Shown: positions 44,091 through 52,890 of the stretch, in pieces | Position numbering within the stretch: position 1 is the stretch's first letter | Layout of the letters: each line of letters opens with the position of its first letter | Assembly: GCA_029260765.1 (NCBI GenBank) | Contig: JAJDCP010000192.1 | Coordinates: 1-64,000, forward strand | Length of the DNA: 64,000 nucleotides | Direction: 5' to 3' | DNA from: Planctomycetota bacterium | Lineage (GTDB): Bacteria > Planctomycetota > J058 > JAJDCP01 | Notes under the pieces: model-generated | Seen by the model: only the letters and a program-made list of their open reading frames with translations | The model's database searches: none | What the model was told of the DNA's origin: nothing | Translations under genes and position numbers: made by a program

Positions 44091-44963
44091 ATGCAGACCA
44101 CGCTCCTGACCAGCGGCTGTGAGGCTGAGCTGCACGCGTTCCTGAGACAGAGTCCCGACACGACCATGTTCCTGCGCTCCAACCTCGAGCGTGGGGGCAT
44201 CAGCTACCACGGGGAGGTCTTGCAGGCCGAATACTGGGGCGGCCGGGGGGCCGACGGCAGCTTGTGCGCGGTGGTGGCGCACGCCTGGAATGGCAGCCTG
44301 CTGCTGGACGCTCGAGCGCGCTGTGCCGCGATGCTCGAAGCCCTGCAGCCTCGCCTGGCCCGCCCCGTGCACGGCCTGGTGGGATCCTGGCAGGAGGTCG
44401 TCTGCGCGCGGCGTGTCCTCGGGCTCGACAAGGCGCCGACGTCTCTGGACAGCCACGAACAGCTGATGGCGCTGGACCTGGCCTCCCTGGCGGTGCCAGC
44501 GGGCCTGGCTCGCGGTGAGGTTCGCTGCCGGCCGAGCGCGACCGACGACCTGCCGCTGTTGGTCCGCTGGCGGGTCGCCTACTCCCTGGAGGTCCTGGGC
44601 GCGCAGGCGGGGCCGAAGCTGACGGACGGTTGCCGCAGGGGCGTCGCCCGTACGCACGAGCAGGGCCTGCTGTGGGTGCTCGAGGCCGATGGGCAGCCGG
44701 TTGCGATGACCGGCTTCAACGCGACGCTTCCGGACTGTGTGCAGATCGGCGGAGTCTTCACACCCGAGGATCTGCGCTGCCGCGGCTACGCGCGCGCCGC
44801 TGTCGCAGGTTCACTATTGGCGGCGCGCGCCGAGGGAGTCGAGCGGGCCTTGCTGTTCACGGAGAGTCCCGCCGCACACAAAGCCTATGCGGCTCTTGGC
44901 TTTACACGTGTGGGCGAGTATGGGATCGTGCTGTTCAAGGAAAAGGGAGCAACCAGTACGTAG
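44091..44963 (+). CDS. GNAT-family N-acetyltransferase
   Basis: 290 residues. The C-terminal GNAT core (about 150-285) includes GGVFTPEDLRCRGYARAAVAG, where R-x-x-G-Y/A is the acetyl-CoA pyrophosphate loop, and SPAAHKAYAALGFTRVGEYG. The N-terminal half is a degenerate GNAT-like region, as in two-domain members. GGAGATCCCC precedes the ATG. Substrate unknown. Divergent from the mosaic kinase. Confidence 0.88.
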   Translation: MQTTLLTSGCEAELHAFLRQSPDTTMFLRSNLERGGISYHGEVLQAEYWGGRGADGSLCAVVAHAWNGSLLLDARARCAAMLEALQPRLARPVHGLVGSWQEVVCARRVLGLDKAPTSLDSHEQLMALDLASLAVPAGLARGEVRCRPSATDDLPLLVRWRVAYSLEVLGAQAGPKLTDGCRRGVARTHEQGLLWVLEADGQPVAMTGFNATLPDCVQIGGVFTPEDLRCRGYARAAVAGSLLAARAEGVERALLFTESPAAHKAYAALGFTRVGEYGIVLFKEKGATST

Positions 44964-45191
44964 CACCGTGTCATCATCCGTTCCGCGAGCGTCGCAAGGC
45001 GTCCTCAGCCAGTTTCTCTCCAGTGGCAAGTGATCCGGGGGTCTCGTTGTCCACAAACGCTCTGCCGCAATGCGTCATGTTTGGTACGGGATGTGCAGCC
45101 CCTCGGCTGGAACATCAGGCCTGTCCCCCCATCCCGTGGCTTGCGCCCGGCTGGGTCCTCCCCCAGGCCTCCCCCACGCTATGAGGAAACC

Positions 45192-46604
45192 ATGCCCAGC
45201 CTGCAACGAATCGCTCTGCTCTGTTTCCTGACCGCGCCCCTATGCGCCCAATCAACGACCGTCGAGCAGCTCTTCCCGCTGCACTCCGGCGACACCTGGA
45301 GCTACAGCTGGACCGATGCGGCCGGGAACACCGGCTCCCATGACATCGAGGTCGTCGATACGCTGTACAGCTCTTGGTACAAAGTGGCCGGCCTGCCTTT
45401 TGGCGACACCCAGGCGCGCTGGTACCGCCGCGCCAACACCCGTCTGTACCAGTGGCGGGGCTACTACGCCACCATGTTCGACAGCGCCGCCTCCGTCGGC
45501 CAGATCCAATCTCTGTCGGCCATCGCGAGCGAGCTTCGCAACGCCACGATCGCGCTGGCAGACGACGACGCGTCCATCACCGTACCGGCGGGAACCTGGC
45601 AGGGCTGCTATGTGTATTCGATCCAGACCTCGAGCGGCCTCGGCCTACGCTCAATCAGCCTGGCCCCCGGTGCCGGCCTGGTCGAATACACCGTCAGCAC
45701 TGCCCAGGGTGAGACCCACTACACCCTGAAACGGGCGGACATCGACGGCGCCATCTACCCCAAGGCGCGCGGCGCCCATTTGCTGCTCACCAGCGACCGC
45801 CTGGCCTACCAGACCGACGCAAGTGGCAACGTCTCGATGCGGTTGAGCCTCGAAGTCGCCACTCTCGGTGACCCGCTGACCCTGCATTTCACCAGTGGCC
45901 AGCGTTACGACATCAGCGTCGCCCCCGCCAACAACCCGGGCCAGCCGGCCTGGGTGTGGAGCGCGAACAAGCTGTTCACGATGGCGACCTCCAGCATTGA
46001 TCTGGTGCCTGGGCAGCCGCTGGTCTTCCAGAGCTCGTTCGATGTTCCCTCTTTGCAGAGCGGCGACTACATCGTGCGCATGCAGCTGGTCGGCAGCCAT
46101 CGCTTTGCCGCGGAGAGCCCGATCTCGGTCAATGGCGCGGCGGCCAACAGCTGGCCGGCCCCGTCGCCCGCGGGCAGCTTCGTCGTTTTCAGCGACCCCG
46201 ACCCGGCCAACGGCTGGAACGTCGGTGACAATGGCTATCTGTGGACTCCCCTGCTGACGGTCTCGCAAGGTGAGCTGACCAAGGGCAACGGCACCTTCTC
46301 GGCACAGGGCCTGCCCGCGCTGAGCAACGACCACTACACCTTGTTGCAGCAGGCCATCGTCGACATCTGGGACCTGGCGCTGGTCTGGCGCTACGACGAC
46401 GGCAGCCAGGGGCCGGAGGGTACGCTGACCATGGGCAACGCCGGCAACGCAGGCTACTTCGAGTTCGGCACCCACACCCGCGCCCAGGATGGCCTCGACT
46501 ACGACACCGTGCGCTGGCGCGACATCGACGACAACAGCTACACCCTCTACTACCTGGCAGACGGCAACGGCTGGGCCCTCAAGGCGCGTCAGTACGACAA
46601 CTGA
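45192..46604 (+). CDS. Secreted protein with BsuPI-like domain
   Basis: The ATG at 45192, with ATGAGGAAACC just upstream, gives 470 residues starting with a signal peptide that ends Cys-Ala-Gln. The first 190 residues begin with LFPLHSGDTWSYSW, common in secreted proteins of unknown function. Residues 215-315 match the BsuPI (proteinase inhibitor) domain order: LTLHFTSGQRYDISV, WVWSANKLF, SGDYIVRMQL. The rest is beta-rich. A protease-inhibitor role is only suggested by the domain name. Confidence 0.82.
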   Translation: MPSLQRIALLCFLTAPLCAQSTTVEQLFPLHSGDTWSYSWTDAAGNTGSHDIEVVDTLYSSWYKVAGLPFGDTQARWYRRANTRLYQWRGYYATMFDSAASVGQIQSLSAIASELRNATIALADDDASITVPAGTWQGCYVYSIQTSSGLGLRSISLAPGAGLVEYTVSTAQGETHYTLKRADIDGAIYPKARGAHLLLTSDRLAYQTDASGNVSMRLSLEVATLGDPLTLHFTSGQRYDISVAPANNPGQPAWVWSANKLFTMATSSIDLVPGQPLVFQSSFDVPSLQSGDYIVRMQLVGSHRFAAESPISVNGAAANSWPAPSPAGSFVVFSDPDPANGWNVGDNGYLWTPLLTVSQGELTKGNGTFSAQGLPALSNDHYTLLQQAIVDIWDLALVWRYDDGSQGPEGTLTMGNAGNAGYFEFGTHTRAQDGLDYDTVRWRDIDDNSYTLYYLADGNGWALKARQYDN

Positions 46605-46610
46605 GCTGCT

Positions 46611-46715
46611 TCACTCTGCTTCGAGCTGCAGTTGGTCGAGACGTAATTCCTGGGCGCAGACGGCCTGCACGCACGCCATCGCAACCAGCAGCCGCCCGAG
46701 GCGTGCGCCGCTCAT
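46611..46715 (-). CDS. Possible 34-residue exported peptide
   Basis: The ATG at 46715 overlaps the stop of the preceding membrane-protein gene (ATGA on the minus strand). It encodes RLGRLLVAMACVQAVCAQ, a good signal-peptide-like segment, followed by a short polar ELRLDQLQLEAE tail and a stop. It could be a real coupled small protein or the 5' stump of a longer gene cut off by the convergent secreted-protein gene, whose stop is 6 bp away. Confidence 0.4.
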   Translation of the reverse strand: MSGARLGRLLVAMACVQAVCAQELRLDQLQLEAE

Positions 46716-47506
46716 AGCAGCACAGCTTGTCCCGCCGCCTGGCTTCCGCTCATCAGCTCACCCAGCATCACCAGCACCGTGGCCGCGTACAAAATGCCTG
46801 TCGCCGACTGGGTCGCATGCAGGCGCACCGTGCGCACAGTCAGGTACCAGAGCACGCCCGGCACCACGAGACCGACCAGGATCCGGCTGGCGAAGATCAG
46901 CGTCTCCAGGTCGAGCCCCACGAGCTCGGGACCATACCCACAAGCAAACGCCAGCCCCAACAAGCCTGCCCGCAACAGCAGACAGATCCCGAATGCGAGC
47001 AGAATGCGCCGCAGCGGTTGGATCGACAAGCCCGGTATGATCAGATAGAAGTGGCCCAGCTTCATCGCCCCCGTGACACTGCCCAGCAACATCGCTGAGA
47101 CCGCGAAGCTGACCAGCCATACGCTCAAGTGCGCGGCTGTCCCCGTCCCGAGCAGCGCCTGGGCATCGGCCAGGCTGCCAAGCAGGCTGAGGCCGCCCGC
47201 CAGCCAGAGCACCCACTGCCCGCGCCCGCCCGCCAGGCCTCCCAGCCGCGCGCGGTACCAGAGCAGAAGCAGAGCCCCGACCAGATAGGCGCAGTACGCC
47301 GCCGGGGGCCCCGCATTGCGCCAGGCGGGCAGAGGATCGCCGACGTCCGGGCGCGCCCCGGGGTGCAACAGTACGGCGAAGACCAACAGGGACAGACACA
47401 ACTCGGCGGTGAAGGCAAAGAAGCGCCGCCCGGTGTCTTTGCGCCGCACCAACAGCGAGACGAGCAAGATTCCTGCGGCCAGTTGGGCAAAAAAGATCGA
47501 TGCCAT
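46712..47506 (-). CDS. Multi-pass membrane protein
   Basis: 264 residues from the ATG at 47506 (AAGGCGAGGCTGCG upstream). About eight hydrophobic helices cover nearly the full length. A central GAMKLGHFYLIIPGLSIQPL loop is conserved-looking. No family was recognised. It follows the next membrane gene on the same strand by 53 bp, suggesting an operon. Frames reaching 48268 run through that gene and were rejected. Confidence 0.78.
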   Translation of the reverse strand: MASIFFAQLAAGILLVSLLVRRKDTGRRFFAFTAELCLSLLVFAVLLHPGARPDVGDPLPAWRNAGPPAAYCAYLVGALLLLWYRARLGGLAGGRGQWVLWLAGGLSLLGSLADAQALLGTGTAAHLSVWLVSFAVSAMLLGSVTGAMKLGHFYLIIPGLSIQPLRRILLAFGICLLLRAGLLGLAFACGYGPELVGLDLETLIFASRILVGLVVPGVLWYLTVRTVRLHATQSATGILYAATVLVMLGELMSGSQAAGQAVLL

Positions 47507-47559
47507 CGCAGCCTCGCCTTGTGCAGATTCTTCGCCCAACGTCGCATTGCAAGGCCACC

Positions 47560-48207
47560 CTATCCGCGGGCGGGGACATCTTCCAGGCCCGTGCCTGCGC
47601 GCCGAGCGCGTCGGATACGGACACACGCCGCGATGGCTCCCAGCACGGCGCCGAGATAGACGCCCGCATGGATGCCCCAGACCCAGCGGAAAGCCTCCGT
47701 TGCCGCCAGTCCAAGGTCGTCGGCCAGCAGCGTGCTCGCATCGAGAGGGTCGAGGAGAAACAAGACTGGTGCGCTCAGCAAGGGGACCGTCAGGGCTGCT
47801 GCCAGCGGATAGAGGCAATAGCCCGCAAGCTGGCGCGCACCAAGCTGCGCCAGGCCCGGCCGCGGGTTGTTCGCGATCAAGAGCACCCCGCCGAGCAGCA
47901 GACCCGCGACGCAGCCCGCGTGAAGGCTGAGCTCGAGGACCTGGGCGGGCAGCTCCGGCCCCGCACGCAGGCCTTTGGCCAGGACGAAATAGTCGGGGGA
48001 GAGCCGCACGGTCAGCTGGTCGACGGCCAGACCGAAGGCCGCTCCCAGACCTCCGCAGAACAACAGGAACGCGTACTCCCGCCATTTGGTCGCGCCGCGA
48101 CGGTGGATCGCGAGGTCGACGCCCGTCCGCATTGCCAGGAAAAGCAGCAGGGCGAGCAGCCGGATCGGGAAAGGGATCGCGCGGTAGCCGTCCAGAAGCT
48201 GCTGCAT
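47560..48207 (-). CDS. Multi-pass membrane protein
   Basis: 215 residues from the ATG at 48207, preceded by GGAGGCCGT. About five or six hydrophobic helices, with a charged IHRRGATKWREY loop and a basic C-terminus. No family recognised. It is the first gene of a probable three-gene minus-strand run (47560-48207, 46712-47506, 46611-46715). Confidence 0.75.
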   Translation of the reverse strand: MQQLLDGYRAIPFPIRLLALLLFLAMRTGVDLAIHRRGATKWREYAFLLFCGGLGAAFGLAVDQLTVRLSPDYFVLAKGLRAGPELPAQVLELSLHAGCVAGLLLGGVLLIANNPRPGLAQLGARQLAGYCLYPLAAALTVPLLSAPVLFLLDPLDASTLLADDLGLAATEAFRWVWGIHAGVYLGAVLGAIAACVRIRRARRAGTGLEDVPARG

Positions 48208-48286
48208 ACGGCCTCCGGTATCGGGTAGGCTCGTGACGCCGTAGGGGGTGCCCAGGTTCAGCGCGCACAAGGAAATGGGACCAACA

Positions 48287-49078
48287 ATGGAACTGCGATC
48301 ACTCGGATACCGGACAGACCTGTTCTTCTGCCCGCTGGTGACCGACCGGGGCTCATACCTGGTGGTGCGGACACCTGACAATCCCGGCTACCACTGGGGC
48401 AACTTCCTGCTCTTCGACCGCCCGCCCGGTCCAGGAGCATTGGAAGCCTGGTTCGCGGCTTTCGAGACCGAGATCGCCTCGAAACAAGCCACGGACCACC
48501 GAGCGCTGGCCTGGGACGGAGTTGCGGGTGAGATGGGGGATGTGCAGCCCTTCGTCGAGCAGGGCATGGACCTCGAGCGCTCCGTCGTGCTGACCAGCGA
48601 GAGCCCGCGACCTCCCCCGCGGCCCCAGGACACGGTCACGGTCAGGCCTTTGACAAGTGCCGCTGACTGGGACCAGGCGCTCGAGAACCAGATCGCCTGC
48701 CGGGATCTCCGTTATGAGCTCGGAAAGTACCGCGCCTTCAAACAGAACCAGATGCAGCGCTACCGGGCGTTGAGCGAGGCGGGCAAGGGGACGTGGTTTG
48801 GCGGGTTTCTCGGCGACAGGTTGGTGGCCGATCTCGGCATCTACCACGCGCAGGGCATCGGGCGCTACCAGGCTGTCGGGACGCACCCCGCCCATCGCCG
48901 GCAGGGAATCTGTGGCACTCTGGTGCATCAGGCGGGCGCGTACGCACGTGCCCAGTTCGGCGTGAAGACGCTGGTGCTGGTCGCCGATCCCGACGACCAG
49001 GCGGCCCGCGTCTACCAATCGGTGGGGTTTGCGCCCACGGAACAGATCGTGGCGCTGCATTCCTGCTCAAATTGCTGA
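48287..49078 (+). CDS. GNAT-family acetyltransferase
   Basis: 263 residues from the ATG at 48287; an ATG at 48275 is possible, but its AAGGA site is too close. The C-terminal core carries YQAVGTHPAHRRQGICGTLVH, a textbook acetyl-CoA loop (R-R-Q-G-I-C-G), and a late ARVYQSVGFAPTEQI strand. The N-terminal third is unassigned. Divergent from the membrane-protein operon and convergent with the gene at 49098. Confidence 0.88.
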   Translation: MELRSLGYRTDLFFCPLVTDRGSYLVVRTPDNPGYHWGNFLLFDRPPGPGALEAWFAAFETEIASKQATDHRALAWDGVAGEMGDVQPFVEQGMDLERSVVLTSESPRPPPRPQDTVTVRPLTSAADWDQALENQIACRDLRYELGKYRAFKQNQMQRYRALSEAGKGTWFGGFLGDRLVADLGIYHAQGIGRYQAVGTHPAHRRQGICGTLVHQAGAYARAQFGVKTLVLVADPDDQAARVYQSVGFAPTEQIVALHSCSNC

Positions 49079-49097
49079 CCGAAAAGACGCGCCGATC

Positions 49098-50225
49098 TCA
49101 GGCAGCCAGCTGCTGATAGAGCTCCAATCCCGCCAGCCTGTTCTCTATCTCGCGCGCCTGGACCGTGAAGCAGCGCCACTGGCCGCGCACGTAGTGCGCC
49201 AGGCTGAGCAGGGCCAGGCCCGAAACCAGCGGAAGAGCGCCATAGGTCGCGGCCTGCTCGACCGCCTCGTTCAGCCTGCCTGGTCCCCCCTCCGCACCGA
49301 TCGCGAGCCAGAGTCCCGGGCTCAGCAGCAGAGCCACTCCGGCGACCAACGCGAACAGCGAAAGGATGCGCCCGCTCAGCTGCAGAGCCTCTGTCGCGGC
49401 GGGATCCTGTGGCTGCTGCAGCGCGTCCCCCAGAGCGCAGGTAGCCGTCTCGATCCGGCCTAGCAGACGCTGCGCAAGCAGCAGCAAACTGGCCAGGTAC
49501 AGTCCACCGGCCGCGCAGACCAGACCGAGCAGCAGGAGACTTGCGCAGAACATGCCGAGGAACCACATGCGCGGCTCGCCCAGCAGGAAGAGCTGAGTCC
49601 CCACGAAGAACCGGACGCCGCCGAACAGCCAGGACGCCAACGCAACCTGTGCGATCATGCCCGCGACAAGCCGGGGATGGCTGCGCGGCGTCCGATCCAC
49701 AGCTGCCTTCCTGACGCTCCTTCGCCTGCTGAGCGCCGCCCGGGCGCGGGACAGGGCGCACATGCGCTGGCACAACATCAGGCTGCCCGCTGCGATGCCC
49801 ACCAGAAACACGACGCAGCTCCCCCAGCAGATTACGCTGAGATAGAGCGGGCCCGTGCCATCGACGTCCGGCCCCAGTCCCAGAAGGCCGGCAAGGCCCA
49901 GGACACACGCGCAACACAGCAGCCGCGTCGGAGCTGCCAGCATCCGCCGCCTCTCTCCAGCGCGCCTCGGCGAGCCCTCGATCGCCGCCAGCTTCTGCAG
50001 GAAGTACGCGCCGAGCACTGGCAAGAACGAAAGACACAGCCCGATGCACAGTGATGCGAGCAAGGACCCTTCGGGAAAGTCCAGCGGCGGCTGCGAGTAG
50101 AGATAGCGGTAGTCGGGGAAGCACGCCTGCAGGACCGCGAGACACAGGCCGTTGAGCAACCAGGCGCTGAGTGCCCCGCCGGCGATCAGCAGCCACGAGC
50201 CCCCCTGCCTGTGTGTCAGATCCAC
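49098..50225 (-). CDS. Multi-pass membrane protein
   Basis: The GTG at 50225, with AAGGAG six bases upstream, gives 375 residues. The longer frame to 50318 adds polar Arg/Ser sequence and was not chosen. About eight hydrophobic helices come in two blocks, separated by a basic RRRSVRKAAVDR loop. It ends in a cytoplasmic-looking helix. Family not recognised. Confidence 0.78.
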   Translation of the reverse strand: MDLTHRQGGSWLLIAGGALSAWLLNGLCLAVLQACFPDYRYLYSQPPLDFPEGSLLASLCIGLCLSFLPVLGAYFLQKLAAIEGSPRRAGERRRMLAAPTRLLCCACVLGLAGLLGLGPDVDGTGPLYLSVICWGSCVVFLVGIAAGSLMLCQRMCALSRARAALSRRRSVRKAAVDRTPRSHPRLVAGMIAQVALASWLFGGVRFFVGTQLFLLGEPRMWFLGMFCASLLLLGLVCAAGGLYLASLLLLAQRLLGRIETATCALGDALQQPQDPAATEALQLSGRILSLFALVAGVALLLSPGLWLAIGAEGGPGRLNEAVEQAATYGALPLVSGLALLSLAHYVRGQWRCFTVQAREIENRLAGLELYQQLAA

Positions 50226-50417
50226 TTTACACTCCTTACAACCGACGGACCCGCGGAAGCGGCTCCGGCTGATGGGGCGCTGCACATCCGAGTGATTCGC
50301 ACGCAGCGTGCCAGTCAAGGGACCGGTTGCTCGGAAAGCATCAAGCTCGGGTCAAGGATCGAGGCGCTAGGCCATTTGGTCTTCGAGGAGCTGCAAGCAG
50401 ACGCTCTGCTTCCCTGA

Positions 50418-51485
50418 TCAAGGAACCTGCTGCCACATCTCCTTTGTCATCACACAGCGGAAACCGATGTGGGAGGTGCCGGTGTCCGGCGGCGTCCCGC
50501 GCCGGGCACTGGGGCGGTATGAGGCGCAGTAGCTGTCGCTGCACAGGAAAGAGCCGCCCTTGGTGACGCGGCCCTGGGCGTAGGGCTCGGCCGGGTTCCA
50601 GCCGGCATCCGGCCCTTGCGGGTCGCAGCAGACCTCGTTGCGCGCCAGCCGCACATACTGGTCGGCCGCGTACCAATCGCTGCACCACTCCCAGACGTTG
50701 CCTGCCATGTCGACCAGACCCCAGCCATTGGCCGCGTAGGACCCCACCGGAGCGGTGCGCAGGAAACCGTCGGCGAGCGTGTTCTCGTAAGGAAAAGGGC
50801 CCTGCCAGGTGTTGCAGACGGGGGCAGCTTCGTCGAGGGGCGCGGCCCCCCAGACGTTGGGCTGGCCGTCCAGCCCACCGCGCGCAGCGTACTCCCACTC
50901 GGCCTCTGTCGGCAAGCGTTTGCCCGCCCAGGCGCAGTAGGCCATCGCGTCGTGCCAGGAGATATGGACCACGGGATGCTGCTCGAGGCCGTCGAGGGTG
51001 CTGCCTGGACCTTCGGGATGCCGCCACTGGGTACCCTCCTGCCACTTCCACCAGCCCGCCAGATTGTCCAGCGGCACCACCCCCGCGGACATCGTGAACA
51101 GCAGCGACCCGGGAACGAGCACCGAAGGGTCCGGGGGAGGCGTGCCCGGAGCGACCTGGGCCATGATCTCTTCGAGCGACGGGACGGTCTCGGCGGTTGT
51201 CCGATGGCCTGTGGCCTCCACAAAGGCCTGGAACTGGGCGTTGGTGACCTCGTGCACATCGATGTAGAAGCCTGTGACCTCAACTTCGTGCACCGGACCC
51301 TCATTGGGATGGGAAAGAGGATCATTCCCACCCATGCGGAAGCGGCCGCCGGGAATCCAGACCATGCCGGGGGGAGCCTCGCTGCGTCCGGCGGGCGGAG
51401 TTTCGGGGGCAGCCGGAGATGGGATCGCGTACCAGATCAACCCAGCGAGGAGGACCAGGGCGACGCCAATGAGCAGGGCACGCAT
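50418..51485 (-). CDS. Formylglycine-generating enzyme (sulfatase-modifying factor) family protein
   Basis: 355 residues from the ATG at 51485 (CAGGAGTCTGTC upstream). An N-terminal hydrophobic helix (1-22) suggests membrane attachment or export. The FGE domain runs from about 40 to the end: MVWIPGGRFRMGG, RLPTEAEWEYAARGG, GNVWEWC. The two active-site cysteines are present as CSDSYC (C315 and C320), with the same spacing as aerobic FGE, followed by RPSAR. Such enzymes convert a sulfatase Cys to formylglycine. Periplasmic placement is an inference. No sulfatase gene is in the window. Confidence 0.9.
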   Translation of the reverse strand: MRALLIGVALVLLAGLIWYAIPSPAAPETPPAGRSEAPPGMVWIPGGRFRMGGNDPLSHPNEGPVHEVEVTGFYIDVHEVTNAQFQAFVEATGHRTTAETVPSLEEIMAQVAPGTPPPDPSVLVPGSLLFTMSAGVVPLDNLAGWWKWQEGTQWRHPEGPGSTLDGLEQHPVVHISWHDAMAYCAWAGKRLPTEAEWEYAARGGLDGQPNVWGAAPLDEAAPVCNTWQGPFPYENTLADGFLRTAPVGSYAANGWGLVDMAGNVWEWCSDWYAADQYVRLARNEVCCDPQGPDAGWNPAEPYAQGRVTKGGSFLCSDSYCASYRPSARRGTPPDTGTSHIGFRCVMTKEMWQQVP

Positions 51486-51693
51486 GACAGACTCCTGCGG
51501 ACAGGCAGTTGCAGAACGGACAGTGTCATTGTTCGCAAGGCTTTGCCCGCTACAACCGAAAACTGCCCGCGCAGGCCCGCGGGGCTGCCCGGCGCGGCTC
51601 GTACCAGACGTTCGCTGGATGTGCACCCAACGCTCAGCATACGGCGCAGGCTCCCGAGAACCTGCGAAGGAAGGCAATCCGCGCCAGACAACC

Positions 51694-52575
51694 TCAGGGA
51701 ATCGTTCTGACTGGCCGGAAGCCTTGGATGTACGAGCCCTGAAGATAGGTACTTTGGGCGCGTTTGGCTGCACGGCACGCACGTGCTGTGTAGTTCCACC
51801 CGCCCCCACGCACGACGCGCAGCCCCATGTGGGAGGCGTGCTCGTCCCAGCGCAGCGGGTCGTTCACGGCGTCGGCGGGTTGATCCTCATAGACATCGAA
51901 ACACCACTCCCAGACGTTCCCCAGCATGTCGTAGAGGCCCCAGGCATTGGGTCGTTTCTGCGCAACATCGTGGGTTCGGAGATCGGCGTTCTCTCTGTGC
52001 CACGCGACGGCTTCCAGTGCGTCGTAACGCGACGAGTCTGCGCCCGCTCGGCAGGCAAGCTCCCACTCTGCCTCGCTGGGCAGGCGGTAGCCGGGGCTCT
52101 GCAGCCCGTGGAATGTCACATCGCGGCCATCGATGGCGTAAGCCGGCTCCAGCATTTCCAGCTCGGAGAGCCGATTGCAGAACTCCAGGGCCTGCAACCA
52201 GGAGACACTCTCCACGGGTCTGTCGTCTCCCTTGAACCCGCTCGGGTTGGCGCCCATCACGGTCAAGTATTGGGACTGGGTGACTTCCGTCTTTGCCATA
52301 TAGACGCTGCGCGAGACCTCGACCTCGTGCTGCGGCTCGTTGTCCCAACGTCCCTCCTCATCTTCTGGCGAGCCCATGCTGAAAATCCCCGCGGGAACCA
52401 GCACGAAGCTCATCCCGCAGTGATTCGCAACTGCAGGCGGAAGGCCGTCGACCTCTTCCTGTTTGGTGTCGACCTCCCACCAGGGTTCGAGCTCGCGCAG
52501 ACCAGGCAAGATCTCATGCTGGGCTTGCACCCCCAGCGTCAAGCAAAGCAGGAACAGGGCGACGTTTGTTCGCAT
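51694..52575 (-). CDS. FGE-like protein lacking first active-site Cys
   Basis: 293 residues from the ATG at 52575 (GGTGGAGTTGATC upstream). A signal peptide ends Val-Gln-Ala. The FGE fold markers FVLVPAGIFSMGS, RLPSEAEWELACRAG and GNVWEWCFDVYE are present. However, the site aligned with CxxxxC reads GWNYTARACRAA, so only one Cys remains. It is probably not a copper-dependent formylglycine enzyme. Non-catalytic FGE-fold proteins bind ligands or other proteins. It is next to the catalytic-type paralogue on the same strand, 208 bp away. Confidence 0.87.
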   Translation of the reverse strand: MRTNVALFLLCLTLGVQAQHEILPGLRELEPWWEVDTKQEEVDGLPPAVANHCGMSFVLVPAGIFSMGSPEDEEGRWDNEPQHEVEVSRSVYMAKTEVTQSQYLTVMGANPSGFKGDDRPVESVSWLQALEFCNRLSELEMLEPAYAIDGRDVTFHGLQSPGYRLPSEAEWELACRAGADSSRYDALEAVAWHRENADLRTHDVAQKRPNAWGLYDMLGNVWEWCFDVYEDQPADAVNDPLRWDEHASHMGLRVVRGGGWNYTARACRAAKRAQSTYLQGSYIQGFRPVRTIP

Positions 52576-52890
52576 GATCAACTCCACCAAATCTGTGCCG
52601 CACAGCCACGACCTCCAGATGCTAGCCGATCTACTGCTGGGGCGTCAACGCGCCGCCGCGCGGCAAGTAGCGGCTTGATGCGTCACACCAAACTGCGCTT
52701 CCTTGCCAGCGTCCGACCATCGCCTGAGCTCTGCCAAGTTCCGGCCACGCCACGGATGCTCCCGGAGCATTTGAAGATCTTCGGCTGCTGAGCTAGACTC
52801 GGGCAGCACACAATCGAGGGATGGGGCCCGGCTTCCAAACACGCAGAGCGCGAGTGTGGGGGGCCTCTCTGGGTGGGCCGAGGAAATCCG
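52576..52890. other. Divergent intergenic region
   Basis: About 315 bp between the FGE-like gene and the FHA kinase. It holds the candidate rightward promoter at 52771-52799 and a GAGGAAATCCG ribosome site just before the chosen kinase start. No small gene is supported. Confidence 0.45.
52771..52799 (+). promoter_or_regulatory. Candidate sigma70-type promoter of the FHA kinase gene
   Basis: TTGAAG (52771-52776) and TAGACT (52794-52799) are separated by exactly 17 bp, the best -35/-10 pair noticed in the window. It would give a 5' leader of about 85 bases. Single-site evidence only. Confidence 0.4.
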
